Shown: positions 39,795-48,304 of the stretch, in pieces | Layout of the letters: each line of letters opens with the position of its first letter | Numbering within the stretch: position 1 is the stretch's first letter | Source of the DNA: an uncultured Bacteroidales bacterium | Lineage (GTDB): Bacteria; Bacteroidota; Bacteroidia; Bacteroidales; UBA932 | Direction of reading: 5' to 3' | NCBI GenBank assembly: GCA_946410455.1 | Contig: CAMKAJ010000005.1 | Location: 1 to 64,000 of the forward strand | Length of the DNA stretch: 64,000 bases | The notes under the pieces: generated by a model | What the model saw: the letters and a program-made list of their open reading frames with translations, nothing else | Database searches by the model: none | What the model was told of the DNA's origin: nothing | Made by a program: the position numbers and the translations under genes

Positions 39795-40532
39795 CTAGCG
39801 CAGAAGGGTACTGCAGATTCTCTCGGCCTCCGGAAGGCTGTCGAACTTGCCCACATCTACAAGGCTAAGATCCTTGCAAACAACACCATAGATATTATAC
39901 CTCAAGCACGCCTTGAGGTATAATTCTATTATAGAGAAGCGTTCCGGGCAGTCGAACTCATCAAAGACTCCAAAGATCTCCGGCGACATAATATGTATGC
40001 CGCCAAAGGCGTATTTGCGACATTCTTCAACGCAAAGCTCAGGATATGGGCTGATGGTCTCGCCGCTTGCAAGATTGGTCCAGCCGCACAGGCGCATGTC
40101 GTCGTCGAAGAGCAGGTAGCGCTGGGTGCTGCGCTCGCTAACCAGAAGCGTTGAGAGCGCTCCCGGCCGAACAAGTGAGCGGAACCATTCCAGGTCCAGG
40201 TTGGAAATAATATCAACGTTGTGCACCAGAAACGGCTCTCCCTCAAGAAAAGGGCGGGCATGCTTGATGCCGCCTCCGGTCTCGAGAAGCTGTGCGCTCT
40301 CGTCGGAAATATGAATGTCGGCGCCAAAGTCGTGAGAAGCCAGATAATCTTTTATCTGCTCAGCAAAGTGGTGTACATTTACCGTAATGTCGTCGTATCC
40401 GGCAGCGCAGAGCTTACTCAGCACATGATAAATCAGTGGCTGCCCGTACACCGGAACAAGCGCCTTTGGCATAGTGTCGGTGAGCGGTTTGAGCCTTGTG
40501 CCAAGCCCGGCGGCGAATACCATTGCCTTCAT
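39795..40532 (-). CDS. Sugar-1-phosphate nucleotidyltransferase, MurU-like
   Basis: MKAMVFAAGLGTRLKPLTDTMPKALVPVYGQPLIYHVL. Confidence 0.85.
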   Translation of the reverse strand: MKAMVFAAGLGTRLKPLTDTMPKALVPVYGQPLIYHVLSKLCAAGYDDITVNVHHFAEQIKDYLASHDFGADIHISDESAQLLETGGGIKHARPFLEGEPFLVHNVDIISNLDLEWFRSLVRPGALSTLLVSERSTQRYLLFDDDMRLCGWTNLASGETISPYPELCVEECRKYAFGGIHIMSPEIFGVFDEFDCPERFSIIELYLKACLRYNIYGVVCKDLSLVDVGKFDSLPEAERICSTLLR

Positions 40533-40533
40533 C

Positions 40534-41955
40534 TCAGAGCGTCTTTTCTATATCGAGTTCGCGATGTGTGAGCTTGACACGTACTCCGTACTTCCCGGAA
40601 AGGTGAGAGGCCAGGTGCTCGGCACAGAACACAGAACGGTGCTGCCCTCCGGTGCAGCCGAAGCTCACTTGCAGGTGCGTGAATTTTCGCTCCATAAAAC
40701 GCTCTACGTGAGAGTCCACCAGTTTGTATACGCTCTCCAGGAACACGTTTACCTCGCCGTCGTCTTCCAGGAACTTGATTACCTCCGGGTCGTTGCCGGT
40801 AAACTGGCGATAGTGCTCGTATTTGCCGGGGTTATTGATTGAGCGACAGTCGAATACATATCCTCCGCCGTTGCCGGAATTGTCTGCAGGAATGCCTTTC
40901 TTATACGCAAAGCTGTACACTTGCACCTCCAGCCTGCGGTCTTCTTCGTTACCGTAGAACTGGGGCATCTTGGTGAGCTTGTCCAGAATCGAGTTCAGGT
41001 AGGGATAGTCGGCAAAGGGCGTTTTGAGTAGGGCCCTCAGGTTGTCGAGCGCATAGGGCACGCTGGCCAGGAAGTGGGGCTTCTTCTCAAAGTAGCCCCT
41101 GTATCCGTACGCGCCGAGCACCTGAAGGGTGCGGAAGAGCACAAAGAGACGAAGGCGCTCGTTGAAGAACTCTTCGTCCACCTCCATATAGCTGCGGAGC
41201 GCACGCAGATAGCTGCGAATGAGCTCTTGTTTGAGGTCGTCGGGGAAGCGCGAGCGTGCCTGCCAGATAAACGAAGCCACATCGTAGTAGATTGGACCTC
41301 TGCGGCCCCCCTGGTAATCGATGAAGTAGGGCTCGCCGTCTTTCATTATTACGTTGCGGGCCTGGAAGTCGCGGTAGAGGAAGGTGTCTGTGTTTTCCCG
41401 GAGCAGGTCTGTCTTGAATCGCTCAAAGTCATCCTGGAGATGTATCTCGTTGAATTCCAGGCCGGTAGCCTTGAGGAAACAGTATTTGAAGTAGTTCAGG
41501 TCGAAGTCAACCATGCGGGCGTCGAATTCCTTCTGCGGATAGCAGACGTCCCAGTCGAGCCCCTCTGCGCCCTTGAACTGAAGCTTCGGGAGCTTCTCTA
41601 TGGCCTTGCAGAGCAGACCGGCCTCATACGAACTGTAGCGCCCGCTTTCCCGTCCCTGGCTCACCTGGTCGAAGAGCATCTTGTCTCCGAGATCTTCCTG
41701 GATGTAGCTCATGCCGTCTTCCGATACAGCCAGCACCGTGGGGACGTTGATGCCTTTTTCTTTGAAATGCCGGGAGAGAGTAATGAACGCCCGGTTCTCG
41801 TCGAAGTCGGTGCCCAGCACGCCGATAATGGAGATGTTTCCTCCTGTGAGGCGGAAGTAGCGCCTGTGGCTTCCGGAGGTAGGAAGCTCGGTTTTAAGAG
41901 AGAGCTTACGGCCGCTGTACGACTCAAAAAGCTCCTGAAGTATATCGTTACTCAT
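40534..41955 (-). CDS. Fusion: aminoglycoside-phosphotransferase/AmgK-like kinase + RapZ C-terminal-like domain
   Basis: Kinase motifs FLYRDFQARNVIMKDGEPYFIDYQGGRRGPIYYDVAS; RapZ-C DCRSINNPGKYEHYRQFTGNDPEVIKFLE...HLQVSFGCTGGQHRSVFCAEHLA. Confidence 0.88.
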   Translation of the reverse strand: MSNDILQELFESYSGRKLSLKTELPTSGSHRRYFRLTGGNISIIGVLGTDFDENRAFITLSRHFKEKGINVPTVLAVSEDGMSYIQEDLGDKMLFDQVSQGRESGRYSSYEAGLLCKAIEKLPKLQFKGAEGLDWDVCYPQKEFDARMVDFDLNYFKYCFLKATGLEFNEIHLQDDFERFKTDLLRENTDTFLYRDFQARNVIMKDGEPYFIDYQGGRRGPIYYDVASFIWQARSRFPDDLKQELIRSYLRALRSYMEVDEEFFNERLRLFVLFRTLQVLGAYGYRGYFEKKPHFLASVPYALDNLRALLKTPFADYPYLNSILDKLTKMPQFYGNEEDRRLEVQVYSFAYKKGIPADNSGNGGGYVFDCRSINNPGKYEHYRQFTGNDPEVIKFLEDDGEVNVFLESVYKLVDSHVERFMERKFTHLQVSFGCTGGQHRSVFCAEHLASHLSGKYGVRVKLTHRELDIEKTL

Positions 41956-41979
41956 ATCGATGTCGAATTATGCACACGG

Positions 41980-43179
41980 CTATATGCCGAGCAGTTTCTT
42001 GCGGGACAGGAAGCAGTCGCCGATTGCTATAGCCTTGCGCCCAAGGGTAGAGAGGCGGATCTTGGTGTCGGCGGTAACCCTCTCCATTGAGAGACGGTTC
42101 ACGGCCGTGCGGATGGGCAGGATAAGGTAATCCTTTCCCACGATAAGACGGCCGCCGATAATCACCAGGCCGGGATTGAAGATATTGATGATGCCGGAAA
42201 TCCCGCGTCCGAGCGTCTCTCCGATTTGTCCTATGCATTCAATGGCGAGCACGTCGCCGTCTTGTACGGCCTTAAGAATCTCGGAGAGGTCCAGTTCTCC
42301 GTGCTCCTTGAAACTGCGCGACAGCGATGAGCGTCGGCCGGCCTTTAGTTTCTCAATAATCATGCGCTGTAGCGCCGAGCCGGACGCGCCGGTCTCCAGG
42401 CAGCCGACCTTGCCGCAGCGGCACATTATGTCGTTGTCGAGCAGAGGGAAGTGGCCAATCTCTCCGGAGAAACCGGATTTGCCGTAGTAGAGCTGGCCGT
42501 CCAGAATCATTCCCATACCCAGGCCCCAGCTCAGGTTTATGGCAATCATGTCTTTGACGGAACCCCTGTCGAGGTTCATATACTCTCCGTACGTAAGTGC
42601 GCGGGAGTCGTTCTCTATGCTCACGGGTACGTTCAACTCACGCTGGAACAAGTCTTTAAGAGGAAGGTCGTCGCTCACGAAGAAAGAGAGCGAATAGCCC
42701 TTTTCCGGGTTGACCCTTCCATACAAACTCACGCCTGCAGAAAGGACCTTGATCCAGGGTATGCCAGCGGCTACGACTCGGTCTTTGATCATCCTGCAAA
42801 TCTCCCTGAAGGAACTGCCGTTGGACTCGAGTACAAATTCTATATCTTCTATATAGTGCAGCAGGTTGCCCTTGAAGTCGGTAATGGCAATGTGGAAGTG
42901 GTGCCGGGCAATGTCTATGCCCACAAAGAAGCCGGCGTTTGGATTGAGTCCGAAGATGCTGGGCCTCCGGCCACCGGAGGTGCCTATTTTGCCCTCGTCC
43001 AGAAGGAAGCCTTCATCTATAAGCTCTCCTATGAGTTTGGTGATTGTGGGGACGCTGATCCCAAGATTCTTGCTGAAAAAAGAGATGCTCGATTCTTCGT
43101 GGCTAATGCAGAGGCGGAGAATATCCCTTTTGATTTGGGCGTTCTTGCCGGATTTGTCGTTCAGGAAGCTATTGGTCAT
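41980..43179 (-). CDS. ROK-family transcriptional regulator/kinase-like protein
   Basis: N-terminal wHTH, GFSGEIGHFPLLDNDIMCRCGKVGCLETGASGSAL. Confidence 0.88.
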   Translation of the reverse strand: MTNSFLNDKSGKNAQIKRDILRLCISHEESSISFFSKNLGISVPTITKLIGELIDEGFLLDEGKIGTSGGRRPSIFGLNPNAGFFVGIDIARHHFHIAITDFKGNLLHYIEDIEFVLESNGSSFREICRMIKDRVVAAGIPWIKVLSAGVSLYGRVNPEKGYSLSFFVSDDLPLKDLFQRELNVPVSIENDSRALTYGEYMNLDRGSVKDMIAINLSWGLGMGMILDGQLYYGKSGFSGEIGHFPLLDNDIMCRCGKVGCLETGASGSALQRMIIEKLKAGRRSSLSRSFKEHGELDLSEILKAVQDGDVLAIECIGQIGETLGRGISGIINIFNPGLVIIGGRLIVGKDYLILPIRTAVNRLSMERVTADTKIRLSTLGRKAIAIGDCFLSRKKLLGI

Positions 43180-43219
43180 CGTGTGCGCGTGTTCTTATGC
43201 AAAAGTACCAATTATTTCG

Positions 43220-43227
43220 TATATTTG
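43220..43227 (+). promoter_or_regulatory. -7 box TATATTTG
   Basis: TAnnTTTG 26 nt upstream of ATG 43254. Confidence 0.5.
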
Positions 43228-43253
43228 CGAGGATTTTGTAAAAAAAATTAAAA

Positions 43254-44066
43254 ATGAAGCTGTCGATAAAGGCAAAATTGACTTTGAGTCTCTCGGCAAT
43301 AGCGGCGATTTTGTTAATATCCGCAACTATATCGGTGCTGGAGTATTCCAAAATGAGCACCTATGTGTCGGATTTGATTGCGGATGATATTAAGAGTCTG
43401 AATACCGCCCATAAGCTGGCGGACCTTAGCAATAAGTACAATCTGGATATCCTGGCAGCTATTGGAAACGACGCCAGCGGCGAGCTGCCTGTCTTTGACC
43501 AGGAGTATTTCCTGTCTCACTGCGACACTCTTCGCGCCTCTCTGGAATCTAATGTAATTCAGCCGCTTACAGATTCTGTGGTGTATTCCTGCGCGGCCTA
43601 CGTGCTCACTTCGCTGGAGCTGGAGAATGTGCTGGATTCATATTTCATAGATTCCCGCAGCTGGTATTTCAATCGCTTGCAGCCCAGCTTCGTCATTCTT
43701 GATGCCGACATTGACGCTCTTCAGAAAGCTATCTACCGCGACCTGGAGAAGAACTCCAAGACTTTCGAGCGAGGCTTCTATCGAAGCATCATCCCCGGAA
43801 TTGTTGCAGTAGCGGGTGGACTTCTGCTGGTTGTTATGCTGCTCCTTTTTACCCTGGCGTACTACGTTAATCCGCTGTACAAGATGCTGGAAGCCATGGA
43901 TGGCTATCGCTCTTACGGCAAAAAATACACCTACACCTTCGATGGCGACGACCAGCTCGTGCGCCTGAATGAGGGCCTGACCGAGGTGGCGAATGAGAAC
44001 CTGCAGCTTCGCAAGCGTATAAAAGACCTCAAAGCAAGAGTTTCTGATGAATTGGAAAGCAATTAG
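43254..44066 (+). CDS. Two-TM sensor-like protein (periplasmic helical domain, HAMP-like/coiled coil end, no output domain)
   Basis: N-terminal TM, ~165 aa helical loop, second TM IIPGIVAVAGGLLLVVMLLLFTLAYYVNPLYKMLEAM, C-terminal coiled coil. Confidence 0.7.
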   Translation: MKLSIKAKLTLSLSAIAAILLISATISVLEYSKMSTYVSDLIADDIKSLNTAHKLADLSNKYNLDILAAIGNDASGELPVFDQEYFLSHCDTLRASLESNVIQPLTDSVVYSCAAYVLTSLELENVLDSYFIDSRSWYFNRLQPSFVILDADIDALQKAIYRDLEKNSKTFERGFYRSIIPGIVAVAGGLLLVVMLLLFTLAYYVNPLYKMLEAMDGYRSYGKKYTYTFDGDDQLVRLNEGLTEVANENLQLRKRIKDLKARVSDELESN

Positions 44067-45501
44067 CCGTAACGTCGGTCTTGCGCTCCTGGTGAGCTCG
44101 CTGTTTATGTTGCTTTCGGTGCTGGTATCGGTGCTGAACGGCAACGACAGTGCCCTCGCCGCCCTTATCATCAGCTTTACCATCACTTTCCTTGTAGGCG
44201 TTTTCCCCTTCATTTTTGTACGCCGTACGCATGCTATCACGCTTAAAGAAGGGTATGTAACCATAACCCTTTCGTGGTTGCTGTCGTTTATATTCGGAAT
44301 GTTGCCTTACGCTTTGTGGGGTGGCCCTTTCTCTATCGAGAACGCATGGTTCGAGAGCGTCTCGGGCTTTACTACTACGGGAGCTACAATTCTGGATAAT
44401 GTGGAATCGCTGCCCAGGAGCTTGCTGTTCTGGCGCAGCAGCACGCATTTCATAGGTGGTTTGGGCGTAGTGGTATTCCTGCTCCTTATTATCCCGGATT
44501 CCAGCCCTGTGAAACTGCGTCTGGTCAATATGGAGATAAGTTCCTTGTCCAGAGGGTCTTATGCAATGAGGGCCAATCGTACGGTGTACATCTTTGCGTA
44601 CGTGTACCTTGCCATTTTCGTGTTGGCGCTGGTGCTTTATGTGATTGCCGGAATGCCGGTGTTCGATGCTCTCTGCCATGCTATGAGCGTCTGCGCAACC
44701 GGAGGCTTCAGTACCCGCAACGCCTCCATTGGCGCTTTTGGCTCCCGCTGGATAGAGGCGGCTACTATGCTTTGTATGTATTTGTCTTCCTTGCATTTCG
44801 GCCTCTTGTTCCTGACTGTGATAAGCCGCAGTCTCAAGCCCATGAAGAACGCCGTAGTCACTTATTATACCGGTTCGCTTCTGCTCTTTTCCCTGCTTGT
44901 TGGAATAGGACTTAAAGCGGGCGGCTTCTGCAAGGGCTGGAGCGACTCTCTCTGGAACGGTCTTTTTGAGGTGATGTGCATTTCTTCCACCACCGGCTTT
45001 GCTATTATGGATAATTCTGCATGGCCTCCGGTGCTTGGCGGCCTGATAATACTGGCGGCTGTGGTATGCGGATGCGCAGGCTCGACTTCCGGTGGTTTAA
45101 AGATAGACCGTGTTGTCCTGCTGTTTAAAGCTACGGGGCGGCAGATCAACCGTATTCTCCATCCATCGTCCGTAAATGAAGTCAAGTTCGGCGGCAGGGT
45201 GCTTAAAGACGAAGACGTGGCTCCTCATCTGCTGTACATAGCGTTATATGCCGTGCTGCTCGGAGTTTCCGCCGTGCTCTGCCTGCTTATAGGAGTGGGC
45301 TGGCAGAATTCCCTCGCAGCATCTATTACGAGCATCAGCAATGTTGGTCCGGCTTTGGGAGAAATGGGTTCCATGGGCTCGTTCAATTGTGCTCCGGCTG
45401 CTGCCAAGATGGTGTTTACGATGGATATGTTCCTGGGCCGTATAGAGATTTATCCCGTCCTTGCAGTTGTTGCAATGGTCTTTGACAGGCACAACCGCTA
45501 A
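44047..45501 (+). CDS. trkH: Trk/Ktr-type potassium uptake membrane subunit
   Basis: ESVSGFTTTGATIL, CATGGFSTRN, SSTTGFAI, SNVGPAL pore repeats. Confidence 0.9.
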   Translation: MNWKAISRNVGLALLVSSLFMLLSVLVSVLNGNDSALAALIISFTITFLVGVFPFIFVRRTHAITLKEGYVTITLSWLLSFIFGMLPYALWGGPFSIENAWFESVSGFTTTGATILDNVESLPRSLLFWRSSTHFIGGLGVVVFLLLIIPDSSPVKLRLVNMEISSLSRGSYAMRANRTVYIFAYVYLAIFVLALVLYVIAGMPVFDALCHAMSVCATGGFSTRNASIGAFGSRWIEAATMLCMYLSSLHFGLLFLTVISRSLKPMKNAVVTYYTGSLLLFSLLVGIGLKAGGFCKGWSDSLWNGLFEVMCISSTTGFAIMDNSAWPPVLGGLIILAAVVCGCAGSTSGGLKIDRVVLLFKATGRQINRILHPSSVNEVKFGGRVLKDEDVAPHLLYIALYAVLLGVSAVLCLLIGVGWQNSLAASITSISNVGPALGEMGSMGSFNCAPAAAKMVFTMDMFLGRIEIYPVLAVVAMVFDRHNR

Positions 45502-46931
45502 TGGATGCTGGCAGGCTTTACAAGGGTTTCCTTACGGCCATGGCGTACGAGCCGACGGCCTGTCAGGATTCGTTGTTCCGCAGTCTCGCGGAGTTCTTTA
45601 CAACAGACGAGGGCGATATTTTCGTGATTAACGGCTACGCCGGCACAGGCAAGACAACTGCTCTGTCGGCAGTCATCAACGCCCTCAAGCGAATTGGCAT
45701 CCCTTCCGTCCTGCTTGCTCCCACCGGCCGCGCCGCCAAGGTGCTGTCTTATGTTTCCGGGAGACCGGCATTCACCGTACACAAGCATATTTATCGTCAG
45801 AAATCTGTGGGAAGCGATGGCTGGGGCCGTTTTTCGTTATCTCCCAACAAGTCCAAGAACACTCTTTTCGTTGTGGACGAGGCGTCGCTGATTGGGGTTG
45901 ATACCCAGAACCAGCAGGCGCAGTCTGTCTTTGGCTCCGGAGACCTGCTGCACGATCTTGTGGAGTTTGTGCGTTCCGGTAACGGCTGCCGCCTGATACT
46001 GATGGGCGACTCTGCACAGCTGCCTCCTGTGGGGAATATTGAATCTCCTGCACTGAGCCAGGCTTATCTTGAGCAGTTCGGGGGAGTGCATTATGCTGTG
46101 CTGTCTGAGGTGGTAAGGCAGGCTCGCGAGTCGATGATACTTTCTGACGCAACACTAATTCGCAAGATGATAGAAACCGCATCTCCGGATGAGGTTTTTG
46201 ATGCTCTCTGCCTGCAGGCCGGGGCAGATTGCGAGGTGCAGAGAATCGGCGGGGGAGAGTTGTTGGAGGCTCTTGGCGATGCGTACGGCCGTTATGGCTC
46301 AGACGATACTGTGGTGCTCTGCCGCTCCAACAAGAGGGCGATACGTTACAATCTTGGGATTCGCGCGCAGGTGCTCTTCAAGGAGGAGGAACTCTCCAGG
46401 GGCGACCGATTTATGATAGTGAAGAACTGCTACCAGTTTGTGGAAGATGTTGATTCTATGGATTATATTGCCAACGGCGATGTTGCGCAGTTGCAAAAAA
46501 TCTGGAATTACGAAGACCGCTATGGACTGCGCTTTGCCGACGCACTGTTGCGCTTCCCCGATTACGATGATGCCGAAATCCGCGCCAAGGTGTGTCTGGA
46601 TACTCTTACGTCCGAATCTGCGTCGCTTACTTATGAGCAGCAGAATGCTTTGTACGCCGGGGTGAGTGCCGATTATGCAGAACTGGGAACAAAGAAGAAG
46701 ATTTGGGAGGCGGTGCGTGAGGATCCGTATTTTAATGCGCTGCAGCTTAAGTATGCCGATGCTATTACCTGCCACAAGGCGCAGGGTGGGCAGTGGAGCT
46801 GCGTTTTTATTGATTTCCCATTCTGGGAGGGGCATCTTAACGTGGAGGATCTGAAGTGGCTGTATACTGCCATGTCGAGGGCGGTGGAGAAGCTGTATCT
46901 GGTGAATTTTAAGGATTGGCTTTTTGCATGA
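45501..46931 (+). CDS. RecD-like ATP-dependent helicase/exonuclease
   Basis: GYAGTGKTTALSAVINAL, LLAPTGRAAKVLS, VVDEASLIG, C-terminal CHKAQGGQW...LYTAMSRAVEKLYLV. Confidence 0.88.
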   Translation: MDAGRLYKGFLTAMAYEPTACQDSLFRSLAEFFTTDEGDIFVINGYAGTGKTTALSAVINALKRIGIPSVLLAPTGRAAKVLSYVSGRPAFTVHKHIYRQKSVGSDGWGRFSLSPNKSKNTLFVVDEASLIGVDTQNQQAQSVFGSGDLLHDLVEFVRSGNGCRLILMGDSAQLPPVGNIESPALSQAYLEQFGGVHYAVLSEVVRQARESMILSDATLIRKMIETASPDEVFDALCLQAGADCEVQRIGGGELLEALGDAYGRYGSDDTVVLCRSNKRAIRYNLGIRAQVLFKEEELSRGDRFMIVKNCYQFVEDVDSMDYIANGDVAQLQKIWNYEDRYGLRFADALLRFPDYDDAEIRAKVCLDTLTSESASLTYEQQNALYAGVSADYAELGTKKKIWEAVREDPYFNALQLKYADAITCHKAQGGQWSCVFIDFPFWEGHLNVEDLKWLYTAMSRAVEKLYLVNFKDWLFA

Positions 46932-48283
46932 GTTTTGCCGATATTCTTCAGAAGCTTGAGAGCGATTCGGCGTCCCGGCTTGCGGCTAAGTTGCCGTCTT
47001 GGGCGGGGCTTCCTGTTGAAGTGCCTGCGGCTATTAATTTGCAGCAGTGTTCGGGGGAGAGTGCGGCGCGCTACAAGGCTTCGCTGATTCCGGAGGGCTC
47101 TCGCGTGACCGATCTTACCGGCGGGTTGGGAGTTGACTCCTGGGCGTTTAGCCGGCGTGCTTCTGCTGTGTGGTATAATGAGAGGGATGTTGTGCTGCGT
47201 GATGCAGTGAGACGGAATTTTGTGGCGCTGGGTGTTTCTGGTGTGGAGTTTAATTCTTTTGATATCAGTCCGGCGTCTGATGATTGGCTGGCTGCTTTGC
47301 GGGAGTTCGGGCCGGTTGTTATTTATCTTGATCCGGCGCGGCGGGATGCTGCGGGGCGTAAGGTTTTCCTGCTTGAGGATTGTAGTCCGGATGTTGTGGC
47401 TTTGATGCCGCTGCTGCTGGATATTGCGCCGCTTGTTATGGTTAAGGTGTCGCCTATGGCGGATCTTACTATGTTGCAGCGGCGGCTTGCTCCGTATCTT
47501 TCTGAGATTCACGTTGTAGGCTCTGACGGCGAGTGTAAAGAGATTCTCTGCCTCCTGTACGCTTCCGGCTCCTCTCCGCTGGAGTCGCCTCCGAAGGACT
47601 TCGCTTCGCTCATCCCTCCCACAGATGTCCATTGTTCGTCAGTGAGCGAGCTCACTTCCTCCAATCGTCCATCTGCGGGCCCCTCCCGTTCACGCGGCCA
47701 CGGGCGGCCACGGTCCTCGGAGGCGACTCCAGCCTTCGCTTCGCCGGAAACAAGTTCAGAGAGTGGAGTGATTATCCGCCTCGCAGAAGATGGAATAGTC
47801 TTTGACTCTAAAAGAATCGGCTTGGTGGAGTCGGATGATAAAGCGGGAGACGGGGATGAGGGGCCGGCGTTACTCAGCCGCAGCGAGCGGAGCGAAGCGA
47901 GAATGGACGTAGCCGGGCCCTCAGTCCCCGCGAAAGCATCATCCGACGGAGTGGAGACGGAAGGAGGGGAGAGGTTGCTGTTTGTGCCGTCGGCGGCGAT
48001 GGTGAAGGCGGGACTGGGGCCGGGATTGTGCAGGATGGGCTACGACGAGCATCTGAGCCACTTTGGGAAGTTCTACAGAGTACTCGAAGAACATCCGTTC
48101 TCATCGTCCGTCATAAAGGAACTGAACCGCCGCTACCCGCAGGCGGAAGTAACGGCAAAGGGATTGCCGCTGAGCTCGGAGGATCTGCGCACCAAAATGA
48201 AAATCAAGCCCGGCGGCCCAATACACATATTCGCCTGCATCCTGGAAGGGGAGAGGCGAATACTAATCTGCAAAAAATACTAA
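46928..48283 (+). CDS. Class I SAM-dependent methyltransferase (THUMP-like C-terminus) carrying two in-frame palindromic insertions
   Basis: VTDLTGGLGVDSWAFSRRA SAM motif, VIYLDPARRD, C-terminal AKGLPLSSEDLRTKMKIKPGGPIHIFACIL. Confidence 0.82.
   Translation: MSFADILQKLESDSASRLAAKLPSWAGLPVEVPAAINLQQCSGESAARYKASLIPEGSRVTDLTGGLGVDSWAFSRRASAVWYNERDVVLRDAVRRNFVALGVSGVEFNSFDISPASDDWLAALREFGPVVIYLDPARRDAAGRKVFLLEDCSPDVVALMPLLLDIAPLVMVKVSPMADLTMLQRRLAPYLSEIHVVGSDGECKEILCLLYASGSSPLESPPKDFASLIPPTDVHCSSVSELTSSNRPSAGPSRSRGHGRPRSSEATPAFASPETSSESGVIIRLAEDGIVFDSKRIGLVESDDKAGDGDEGPALLSRSERSEARMDVAGPSVPAKASSDGVETEGGERLLFVPSAAMVKAGLGPGLCRMGYDEHLSHFGKFYRVLEEHPFSSSVIKELNRRYPQAEVTAKGLPLSSEDLRTKMKIKPGGPIHIFACILEGERRILICKKY
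47581..47730. repeat. Large nested palindromic insertion inside the methyltransferase gene
   Basis: Perfect outer 14-bp IR ggagtcgcctccga / tcggaggcgactcc; nested cagatg..attg / caat..catctg and gtgag-cgag-ctcac. Confidence 0.8.
47851..47930 (-). repeat. In-frame palindromic element (core 47864-47916) in methyltransferase gene, opposite orientation to murF copy
   Basis: 53/53 identity to reverse complement of 29076-29128; arms cggggatgagggg / ggccctcagtccccg complementary. Confidence 0.92.
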
Positions 48284-48304
48284 GACAAATAGCCTTAGAA
48301 CCGT

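Noticed and set aside
46928-48283. Methyltransferase gene as a frameshifted pseudogene because of the odd middle segment
   Set aside because: A single frame stays open through both palindromic inserts and recovers a conserved-looking C-terminal domain, so in-frame insertion is the simpler reading.
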